Below are positions 13,025-21,976 of a DNA stretch of 64,000 bases, one piece after another. The stretch covers positions 62,001 through 126,000 of the forward strand of contig JAVXUO010001266.1 of NCBI GenBank assembly GCA_033065855.1, given 5' to 3'. Below the pieces are notes generated by a model. The model was not told the DNA's origin. It ran no database searches and saw only the letters and a list, made by a program, of their open reading frames with translations. Source of the DNA: Escallonia rubra. Lineage: Eukaryota > Streptophyta > Magnoliopsida > Escalloniales > Escalloniaceae. The first letter of the stretch is position 1; each line of letters opens with the position of its first letter. The translations under genes and the position numbers were made by a program.

Positions 13025-13570
13025 GCCAGAAATAGCCTGTGAACTCACCTGGTGAATCACTAATAAGAAGGAACATACTGAACTCACATTTGCTTCGCAA
13101 AGCTGCATTAAGAAAGTATAACAAGAATTACTATAGCTAACACATGTCAAGAGAATATAATGAAGTGGTCTTTGAATTAGAAAACACTGATAGATCTATC
13201 CTAGGTAGCATATCTCAGAAGAGATTGTACTCAAGTTGCCTTTCTTTCAAGTTGTTTAAGGTACAGTCTACTCATGTGGCATACATGACAATTTATATAC
13301 TGAGTTAGCAATTGATTTTGTTGCTCTGTACCATTTGACAATGTTACTGCTGTTAGATTTTCAAAATAGAGTTGTATGACTAATGTAGCAATTAAGAATA
13401 AGATGTTGGGGGATCAGTGTTGCATATCGTTTCAAAATTGACAACGGATGTAGACACGAGTCTCGGAAAAATTACATATTGTAACCACAAAATAACCTAT
13501 AAATTCACCTGGTACATCACTAAGAAGTCTATTGAACTAACATTTGCTTGATGAAGTTGCACTGAAAAGA
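13025..13570. repeat. Pair of diverged direct repeats with exon-like character
   Basis: About 90 bp at 13025-13115 recurs at 13482-13570 with substitutions and a small gap. On the minus strand both copies run from a possible acceptor (..GCAG or TTCAG) through a frame containing ANVSS to CACCAG/gtgagt or TACCAG/gtgaat. They therefore look like duplicated exon-like pieces. The protein is not recognised. Confidence 0.4.
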
Positions 13571-13588
13571 CAATGTACATAATAAGAT

Positions 13589-13939
13589 CTATCCCAGGCA
13601 TAACGCATTCGCTAAATGTTTGACAACCAACCTTGTTCTATTGCCAAGACCTTTGCTTGGATTATAGAAGAGCATGATTACAAGTCCCACCTTCGCTTCA
13701 AGTTCATGGTACGTCTCTTGCTCCTCGACATTTGTTGACGCCTTGCATAGTGTATCAGAGCTCTTGTACAATTTAATGTCCACATGCACAGCAAAAATAA
13801 CATAAAAATTTATCTCATCAACACTTTCACTTTTTGGAGTTAATATGCCCCTATTGCACAAATATTCTGGGTCTTTGTACCTTTCATGGAGTTTGGGTAA
13901 GCACTGCAGCATTAACAATATTTTCAGTTTTTGGATCAC
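13589..13939 (-). pseudogene. PIF1-type helicase fragment (Helitron RepHel C-terminal part)
   Basis: A 116-aa open stretch resembles the C-terminal part of the PIF1-like helicase of plant Helitrons. Recognisable blocks are YKDPEYLCNRGILTPK, SVDEIN, YKSSDTLCKASTNVEEQE and then ELEAKVGLVIMLFYNPSKG followed by NRTRLVV. The usual segment of about 20 residues between the EEQE-like and HELxxKVG-like blocks is missing, and the frame stops soon after LANAL. It lacks the helicase N-terminus (Walker A) and the Rep domain. A non-functional relic. Confidence 0.7.
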
Positions 13940-13954
13940 TTACCAATAGAATTA

Positions 13955-14265
13955 GGAATTATGTTAGTTTGCAAACACAACACAATTGCCAATCACAATA
14001 ACAAAAAGATAGGAATGTGAAAGCAAAGCACATTAAATCCATAATTGAATTATCCAGGAACAGAGAACACTGAAAACCATTGCAAGTAGCTACCAAAAGC
14101 CTCACCTATTTATTTAAGTTCATATAAGAACATATTGTACTACAAATGCAGACACAATACAGCTGCCGATTGCAAGAGACTGGGAGAAGATATAAAAGCA
14201 GGAAGGCCAAACACATTAAAGCCATAATTACATTATTCAGGAAGAAAGAACACCTAATACAATGG
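13955..14265. repeat. Diverged tandem duplication
   Basis: About 13955-14080 and about 14135-14265 share interspersed blocks, such as ACACAAYACARYTGCC and CACATTAAAKCCATAATT followed by a CAGGAA-containing stretch. Similarity is moderate. Function unknown; probably transposon-derived. Confidence 0.45.
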
Positions 14266-14279
14266 TGAATCTCTAAACG

Positions 14280-15221
14280 CACTACAACTATCTTATTTCC
14301 TTAAAATCTAGCAACATACAAACTTATATTGATCTCGACCAGACTCAATCTGGGTTTAGTTTTGGAAATCACTAAGCAAAGCAACCCCATGTGTAACATT
14401 TTTCAATGAAAGAGCAGCTACATTTAGAGAAATTCAAGTCAAGATGACAGCTGCATTGCAATTCCATGGTCCCTTGGCCTTTTACCTACTGATGAGTCTA
14501 AAGCCAATAAGCAAAGTATAAATAGACCGATTCAATTCCATGGCCCTCTAGCCTTTGGCCTTTTACCTAATTTGGTCATCCAAAATTCAATGAGTGATTC
14601 ACCAACAATTTACAATGATTACAAATAGGAATCCTTTTCCCTGACCATATAGTGGCCAATTGTTCTCAATGTAAGACCTTGCCACTCAGTAACCAAAGTA
14701 CACGCTCCTTATGTTTCATAACTTGTGTCCCCTCTGAGTAATTTTTTTTTTGGTTTAATCCCTTCTGAGTAATTGAACTCAAACAAAACCTCAAACTATG
14801 AGAAAACTCTATGTTTGTATAAACTAATCATGTACATAAATGCACCCTTTACAGAATGACGAAACGACTATACCTTTTCAATACATGTTTCTGTCTCTTC
14901 AGTGCACTATCCACTGTTACCTTCCCAGATCCTAAAGCCATGTGTTAGCTATAGTAATTCTTGTGGTTACCAAGCGCGTTTATTTTTTCCAGTTTTCAAA
15001 ATTGAAAAAAAAAACTGGGAAAAAAAGATTTGTCAAACGGAGCCTTAGTGTTACGTATGCCTTTATTATCGGTGATTATACTTGTGCCAATTACATGTGT
15101 TAGTATCTAATATCTGCACTGTAGATACATGGGCAAAAGAACAAGACCAAAACCAAAACCAAAAATTGAAAATACAGAAGGGGGGAAAGTTTTGTCCTAT
15201 ACTTGCATCCATATATCTTGG
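14280..15221. other. Intergenic / SPX gene 3' flank
   Basis: No gene recognised. A short palindromic A/T-rich piece near 14970-15050 (TTTTTTCCAGTTTTCAAAAT and its near inverse) resembles a decayed MITE but lacks clear ends. The first part may include the SPX 3' UTR. Confidence 0.45.
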
Positions 15222-17655
15222 CTACTTTGCTGCTTGTTCAAGCACAGGAATTTTACTCCAAGTATCGTCCACTCCACTAATCTGTAGCGGAGGCAAGGAA
15301 AAAACACTGACAGTTGAGCTTCCGCTTCGGATTTCTTTCAAAACCCGCAAGGCTGATATGGTGCTCTTCATATATAAACTCTTCACGTACTCGATCTCCG
15401 CAAGTTCCTTGGCGCTTTGAGCCGGACGGTCCTCTTTGCTGGTAGCACTAGTTGAAGGCGCATCCCCCTCGGCTGCCTCGGTTGGGAGTTTGACTGCAGG
15501 GAAGAGACGGTCAAGCATCGTCTCACACTCCTTCACGAGCTTATAGAGCAAGTCAGTGATGAAGAAGGGCTGTTGCAGGACTTTTTGAATGAAGGGCAAG
15601 CGAAGAAGAGCGCCAGTTCTTTTATCATACTTCTTCAGGATCTTTACCAATCCTAAGAGAATGTAAGGGCAATTTCAATGAATTAGTTCAAGCCATCCAA
15701 GCGAACAACGCTCTACGCTATAGAGATCGAGGAAACAATGAAGGGCAGTTCAGAGTACAAGAAAACGTAAGTTCTTTTATTGCTCTAAGCAACTCTGGAT
15801 CGAAGATTGTTCAGTACAAGCTCATTTGCTTCATTTTTTCTGAAAAATCTACTGAATTTGCAAGCACCAAAACTTGACTGGCATTGTCTTTTTCAAGCAC
15901 GAATTATATTCTGAATTTTTACTCAGGAACTGAATTTGGTCAGGTTTGCTTTCTGCTTAACAGCTACTGTTGGCATTTACCAAACTTAAATTGCAAATAT
16001 TTTCCAGGATTGGTTGCAGAGCAAGAATGACACAAACTTGAAGAACATTCAAATTTCCCACCAATTTGAAACTATCAAAGAACTCACTAAGTGAAATTAC
16101 AAGCAATAAGTAAAGGAAACTGGAATTCACCTGTATAGTTAAGAGCGCTATAATTTTCCAACAAAACCATCTCGCCGTGGAAGTCCACTATCTCCTTCCG
16201 AATATCTGTCATCTCTTCGCTAGAGTCCTTGGCCTTTGCCACTCTATCTTGCAATTCCTGTACAAATCAACCCCAGCAGAATAGACATACCGAATCAGTA
16301 CCGCCCCCCGATGAATCAATTCTCGTGTAGCGTAGCAACACCCTTGTGTAGTGTATATCAACGTTGTGTATGATAACAGCCGTTTAAAAAGGATGTTATT
16401 ACATCAAGGTAAATTTATTACAACAGGATACACATGAAGCTAAAAGCTGTCACGCAACATTCTTTTGAGTCTAGATTTTTATCAGTTAACATATAGGTAG
16501 GCCCCACAAGATATCCGAATCTTAACTGTTGTCACTAGCTACAAAAATGTACAGGCGCTTGTATGCACCCGACAAAATAAGGTCCAAATCGCAATGACAG
16601 TCGCTCGAAATTTCTAGTGACACGAATACGACAGTCCTACAAGATTTTCCCGAGTAACCTATCCAAATGCGACTTACTCGAACAACTTTAGATGCCCTAA
16701 ACATAAAAAAGAAAAAGAAAAAGGGACGATAACTTGTTAAAGTTTCAACCCATCACATCACGTCCGCTCCACCTCCTAGTCAAACAGTCAAAATGAAGTG
16801 CATTTATTATTTTCCTTGTGATGTCTATATACATATATCTCTGGCGCCACAAGCAGAATGAATGACGACTATACTAGCCGTAACAGGAATAAATCATCGG
16901 CACGTACGAAGAGGTAAAGTGGCTAGTGACTACTACTAACGTGAACTTCGCTACAGACGGTCCCTCAATCCAAGATAATCTCACTAACTATATTTAGCGA
17001 CCGACAACAGTGACACTGACACTTAGAATTCAAAAGATTGCAGTCTACAACCACAGGCTGTCACATTATTTTCCCTAGCAAAGTGCCTTACTTGTAACTA
17101 TTACTATACTATAGCGGTCGTAGTCTTGTTAGTTTGACGCACTCAATACTGCTTCAACATCAACAATCAACCACTTTCTGCTTAAATTAAAATGCCCAAC
17201 ATTGCACTTTATGTTTATAATCTTATAAGCAGAATGTTCGCGCTGAAAATGTCTATTTTCACACCCTTATTACGCTACCCCAGCGCAGCGCTCTTTTGAG
17301 CATCGCTAAAAAGTGCATTAGCGACAAAATATAAGCTAGCGTTACCATCGGTGTACAACAACAATACCTTCAGTTTGATGATATACTCCTCCTCCTTCTC
17401 AATGAAGAAGGAGTTGAACTTCTCCAGCTCGTCCTCCAGCAGCCTCACGAAGTCGGCCTCCTCCTCCTCCTCGGTCATGTCCTCGCCGCCCGCGCACTCT
17501 CGGGCGGCCTCCGCCACCCTCCGCTTCTTGGCCGGGCGGTCGTCGCCGCCGATGAGCTTCAGCCTCTTCTTGAGCTCCTTGTAGGAGAGGAACTTGTCGC
17601 GCCACTCGGGCAGGGTCTCCTCAATCTGGTTGCTCAGGCTCTTGCCAAACTTCAT
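15222..17655 (-). CDS. SPX-domain protein, SPX1/SPX2-like phosphate sensor
   Basis: Stand-alone SPX proteins bind inositol pyrophosphates when phosphate is ample and then sequester PHR transcription factors in the nucleus. Three exons: 17368-17655, 16131-16257 and 15222-15652, all GT-AG; 846 nt encode 281 aa. The SPX domain begins at the initiator: MKFGKSLSNQIEETLPEWRD, then KFLSYKELKKRLK with Tyr25 and Lys29, the conserved InsP-binding positions. After an acidic linker it resumes with FVRLLEDELEKFNSFFIEKE, and LVKILKKYDKRTGALLR forms the second basic cluster. After the SPX domain come only about 70 low-complexity and helical residues. There is no EXS, MFS or RING domain, which separates it from PHO1, SPX-MFS and NLA. 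Exon 1 is GC-rich relative to its surroundings. Two P1BS motifs upstream fit PHR control. Assignment to SPX1, SPX2 or another member is not resolved. Confidence 0.94.
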
Positions 17656-17714
17656 GTTGTCTTCTGGTGGTGATGGTGAGGGAAAGTGCGGGGTAACATG
17701 TGGAGGGGGGTTGA

Positions 17715-17718
17715 TATA
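17715..17718 (-). promoter_or_regulatory. TATA-like site of the SPX gene
   Basis: The coding strand reads ACTATATCAACC about 60 bp upstream of the ATG. A weak TATA match, offered only because it lies between the P1BS sites and the start codon. Confidence 0.35.
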
Positions 17719-17754
17719 GTAACAGCTGAGAAGGGGGTGGTGGGTTGGGTGTGG

Positions 17755-17762
17755 GAATATCC
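17755..17762. promoter_or_regulatory. P1BS element (PHR binding site), proximal
   Basis: GAATATCC matches GNATATNC, the binding site of PHR1-type MYB-CC factors. It lies 100 bp upstream of the SPX start codon. The motif is short and degenerate, but position, pairing and gene identity agree. Confidence 0.75.
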
Positions 17763-17777
17763 GGAGGGTGGAATTGG

Positions 17778-17785
17778 GAATATTC
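17778..17785. promoter_or_regulatory. P1BS element (PHR binding site), distal
   Basis: GAATATTC, a perfect palindromic match to GNATATNC. It lies 123 bp upstream of the SPX start, and its start is 23 bp from that of the proximal site. Paired P1BS sites are typical of strongly phosphate-starvation-induced genes. Confidence 0.78.
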
Positions 17786-17836
17786 TTTGTTTTTGTAAGA
17801 GGATATCTCCGTTTTATTCTATTTTTGTAGAGAGAT

Positions 17837-17837
<1 letters not shown>

Positions 17838-17887
<50 letters not shown>
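17838..17887. repeat. (AT)n-(AG)n microsatellite
   Basis: A run of about 14 AT followed by about 9 AG, upstream of the SPX gene. Likely polymorphic. Confidence 0.9.
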
Positions 17888-18953
17888 TTGTTGTGCTTTT
17901 ATTTTAGAGATGTTTTTGGGATTTTGTGTGGTTGAAAATGGACACGTGGAAGTGTAAACTGGCTCTTGCTGAAGCTGGCTGGAGCCATCAGCTTTGGCCA
18001 TAGTTAGTGCACATTGCGAATTCTGATCGTATTTATTTTTTGAACTGTCTCAAAAAAAAAAAAAAAAAAAATTGATCACTATTTTAAATTAAGAAAAATT
18101 TCATAGGTATTTTTTTTTCGTGTTTATCCCTCTTACCCTTTAATTTTTTATTCTCTTTCCACATTTAACCGTTCACCAACTTAAATTTTTCTCTCTCCGG
18201 ATCTTCTTTCTTCCTTCCTTCTGTCCCTCTCTCTTTCTCTCTTTTGGGGTAGAATGATGTTAATGTTTTGATATTTGCGTTTTACTTTTTAAAATTTGTA
18301 ATAATCCGCTATTGTCTATTAAAAACAAAGTTAACGATTCTAAAAATCTCTAGGAAATGTCATTACAGGATTTTTTGAATATACATATGTAGTGTACGTG
18401 ATCAACAAAGGACCCTATCAGAAGGACATAAGATCTTCACGGATATTGAACAAGGGTAATTTTGTTTGAAAGCTATTGAGTTTATGTTGAAATACACTCG
18501 CTACCCCTTCTTTTTAAGAAATGATACTGACACCCATTCACATTTAGCTATTCAGTGTATCACATACCCCCTTTCGTTTATCTTTTCATCTATTTTAGGT
18601 ATAAATTCTTTTGAAAACCTAGATACTCCTGCTACCATCACCTTCGTAATTCACTTGAGCCCAAACATTAACACCACGAACGCCCACCAGGAAGGCTTCA
18701 GTATAATTTTCTAAAAGAGACGAGGGATACTGAGTGTATTAAAGCATAAACTATGGGAGCTTACCCTTCAAACAAAGATGTGTATGTCGCCAAATCAGTG
18801 AGACATGAATTAGTTAGCGTATGTTTTATTCAAGTGTTAATGAATATTGGGAGTTCGATGGTAATGATTCAAAATTTTTGAACATTTTTTCAATCATGTG
18901 TTGAATATATTTTGTTTAAGCATAAAAAAAAAAGTTGGTTGAGCCCAGCAATG
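17888..18953. other. Intergenic, no gene seen
   Basis: AT-rich, with a poly-A tract near 18052-18070 and a CTTTC-rich stretch near 18200-18245. No coding or RNA feature recognised. Confidence 0.5.
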
Positions 18954-20670
18954 TGTTGCTAGCCCGTCTTGGCTACACCATTTGACTACTTTTTGATACA
19001 CGCCAGCAAACATTCAATGGTCAAAGTTCAACACTCTCAACTTGGGCAGCCTAGAGCACACACGTGTCGCGCCATTTTTTCTAAAAAATTACTCTAAGTG
19101 TTAGAATCAGCGTACCTCCCCCTTGGAAAACAAGTAGACGGTGGCCCCTTGGCCTTGGCATGTCTTCCACTTTCCTTCTTTTAAGGGTTAGCCATCTCCT
19201 CTAAGTGAGCAACCCTGGCCTGTTTGGTGGGTTGAACGTGGCGTTCCTTTGGTGGTTTAGTCGTGGCCTTCCCCTTGAAGGGTTGGTCGTACTCTTCCTT
19301 TTAGGGATTGGCCCTAGGCCTTCTCCCTCCAAGCGGTTGCCCTATGTCTATCCTCTTTGGTGGCTTCTCTTCCCCCATTTGGAGTGTTCCTTTCACCTCA
19401 TTGAATTTCTCTTCCTCTTCCCCTTAGAGGAGTGGTTCTTCCTTCTCCTTAGGAGTCTCTACCCCCTTCTCATTGCCTTCGCCTTCCCTAGGGTCTCTTC
19501 TCTCTCCTCAGGTCATCCAACCAACACCAAGTGAAGGCCTTCCTTTGTTTTAGCCAATTCGTATCTCCTTTGGGGGCTCAGTGTTCCATGATAACCATCG
19601 TCACACCCCCTCAACACGACACCTAACCGAACTCAAGCATTGTCATCACTTTACGACCCTGGCACTATGTCCATCGGTCGTGCCCATGCTCTACCTTCAC
19701 TTTACGTGCCCTGGTAAAATAGTCATATATAGACCGTGTCTGAGTGTTATCTCCATGCTATGTGTCCTGGCACTACATCCATTGTCCACTTCCATGTGTC
19801 ACCTCTGTGTTACGTGCCCATCACAACACTCACTAACACTACTCCCTCTCTATGGCCATTGAGTGTGACCTAACATAGCACATATCCCCACGTATCCACA
19901 CTTCGTGCCACTCAGACAGAGGTGATCATTGATACCCCAGTATCTTAACCCCTGGGTCACTTCGAGACGATAATAGGTCTTCAAAGGACATTGTGCCTAC
20001 TTCACCTATCAGTTCGGTGTTGGGCCTTCCCGACTACTATTAAGTTCTCTGCACCTCTTGAATCTCCATGTGGGACTCAATAAGGACTTTGGATTGGTGG
20101 CTAAATCAAGGACATTCTTTAATCACATTGATGTTGTGTGAGTCAGTCCTCCTAGATAGACAGAGTAAAGCTGTGTGGGTAAGTCGAGTGAGTATGTCAT
20201 CGACAACCCTTCGAATACCGGCACAAGGTACACCGTTAACGGATTGTCACTATTAAGGGATGCCATGTGTCACTTGATGATAAGACATCTTAACCTGCCT
20301 ATAAATAATGGACTTCAAAACTCATTTAGAGAGCGACTCAACATTTGACAATTTTACTTCTTACTCCAAAACTTCATATCTAACGAATTCCAGAAAGAAA
20401 AAGAACCCAACCACTGGACCTTGACTCTCGACCCTAATTTTGGATCTTGACATCTGGACTTCAACACTGAAATTTTAATTGTTGCTTCATACTCACTCCA
20501 CGTCTATGCCCTTGCAAAACCGCCATTATCCAGGCTGTGTAGGTTGCCTTGGTGTCTAACCTTGCTCCTATCCTTGTTTTGTCTGATATCATCATAATTG
20601 ACATCTAACTCGGACTTTATTCCTTATGGCATCTCCACGTGTATTACGAACTCACTTCCTTTAGGTAACA
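18954..20670 (+). mobile_element. Old diverged LTR, relative of the 22-24.5 kb LTR
   Basis: Begins TGTTGCTAGCCCGTCTTGGC and ends near GGTAACA. It shares with 21977-24507 the start (..CTTGGCTACACC), the core promoter (GCCTATAAATAATGGACTT, TATA at 20300-20307), the following ATTTGACAATTTTACTT-like leader and the end (AACTCACTTTCCTT-like). It is AT-shifted relative to the younger copy, as expected from deamination of methylated cytosines. It has its own irregular repeats at 19130-19500 but no 123-bp array. No clean target duplication, so the boundaries are approximate. Noncoding; orientation follows the TATA box. Confidence 0.65.
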
Positions 20671-21337
20671 AAATACATCACACTTTAATACATTATAACG
20701 AATACATAACGTGAAAAACACCAAACTAAGGGTTCTTGCAAAAATATGCTTTTCTGTTAAAGACGTACAGTGTGTAATTGCGACAACTGGGGGTGAAGGG
20801 TGTGGTGGTAGCGCTAACGGCAGCATTAACAATGTTATGGTATCAACCATTACATTGACGATGACAATGATGATCTGTGGGGTAAGAGTCTAAACGGTTA
20901 TGATAGATATGGTGGTGAGAGTAAGGTGTCACATGTAGCAGTGTAACTCCGGTGAACAAATAATATTCTAAGCCTAGACCAGACAAACCTGGATTGGAAA
21001 AACTCTTCATATGGTAAAGTGAATGTGATTCGAGATGGAGTACCTCGAAATTTATGTTAAAGTATTTTAGTAGTGGCATTCAATTAATGGATACTAAAAC
21101 AACCTTATAGATCCTTCTGTAACATGACATAGGTTATCATGAGAGGAGGTTTTGCAGCGTAGTTGATTCATTATACTACTTGCCTAATTTTTCTTCTTCT
21201 TCTTGGGGTCGTAATGTAAAAGTAAGTGGTTTTAGGTGTTTGTGGTTGGTAGTGTAAGGTGATATATGGAATAGTTGTGACAACTGGTTTTGGTGTGTGG
21301 TGCCATAGTGGTAACAAGAATATAGAGCGGCCATGAC
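20671..21337. other. Intergenic, no gene seen
   Basis: Short open frames only, overlapping on both strands. Nothing recognised. Confidence 0.45.
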
Positions 21338-21370
21338 CAGTGGCGGAGGGAGCGGGGAGCACAGGGGGCA
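21338..21370. mobile_element. Possible hAT-like terminal fragment
   Basis: CAGTGGCGGAGGGAGCGG resembles the ends of the hAT-like elements seen at 39550 and 35143 (AGTGACGGAG and GGCGGAAC). No matching opposite end was found before the solo LTR at 21977, so this may be a solitary end. The 87-aa minus-strand frame at 21407-21667 next to it is not recognised. Confidence 0.3.
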
Positions 21371-21976
21371 CGTGCCCACCTGCTGCCGTCCGAAGTCAAC
21401 AATACTCTAGGATGGTGCCCGTCTTCTTAGCACAGTCGGCACACCGATAATGACCAAGGTAAGTAATAGTCTACCTGACTTCCACCGATCAGTTCGATAT
21501 GATACATCTCTGAATCTAATATCTCCCTTTGGCCTCGCCACTCTTTGGATTACAATCATTTCGGTGAGCTCGTCGTCACTAACCAATTTCTCCGATTGAT
21601 TGGAATTTCGTACAAGGGAAGGTAGCGGTGGTTGAGGAGTGGATGAAGATGGCAGAACCGCCGTCAACGGCTGTAAAGGACAGCAGCAGGCCTTTCAAAG
21701 TCTTATAACATTTCAAAATGAGATTTAATATTAAAAAAAATGAGATTTATAATAGAAGAATAAATTATTAAGTATCTTTAAATATAGAATGTAATATTAA
21801 AATCTTATAACATTTCAAAATAATTCTAGGAAAGTTTTTCTTATATACTGTACTTTAACATGAGAAGGCAATAGCATAATTTTGTTTATCATTTAGTTAA
21901 GAAACAAGGTGTAAAGCGTAAACAAGCAAACAAAAGTGTAGATCGATAGATTTTCTCATAAATCTAGCATAGTTAA

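Larger units (their letters stand above)
11817..13939 (-). mobile_element. Decayed Helitron, 3' part (upper limit unknown)
   Basis: Read on the minus strand, the lower end is a Helitron 3' terminus. A perfect 6-bp hairpin CCGTGC-ATT-GCACGG (11830-11844) is followed 9 nt later by CTAG (11817-11820) and then a T in the flank. About 1.8 kb upstream in the same orientation lies a PIF1-type helicase relic (13589-13939). The 5' end (TC..) could not be found, so 13939 is only the minimum extent. The interior holds unexplained exon-like pieces, listed separately. Confidence 0.6.

Noticed and set aside
14960..15050. Palindromic A/T-rich MITE candidate
   Set aside because: A core palindrome exists but the outer ends and target duplication could not be matched.
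17351..17605. Open frames antisense or shifted to SPX exon 1
   Set aside because: Shadows of the GC-rich SPX coding exon.
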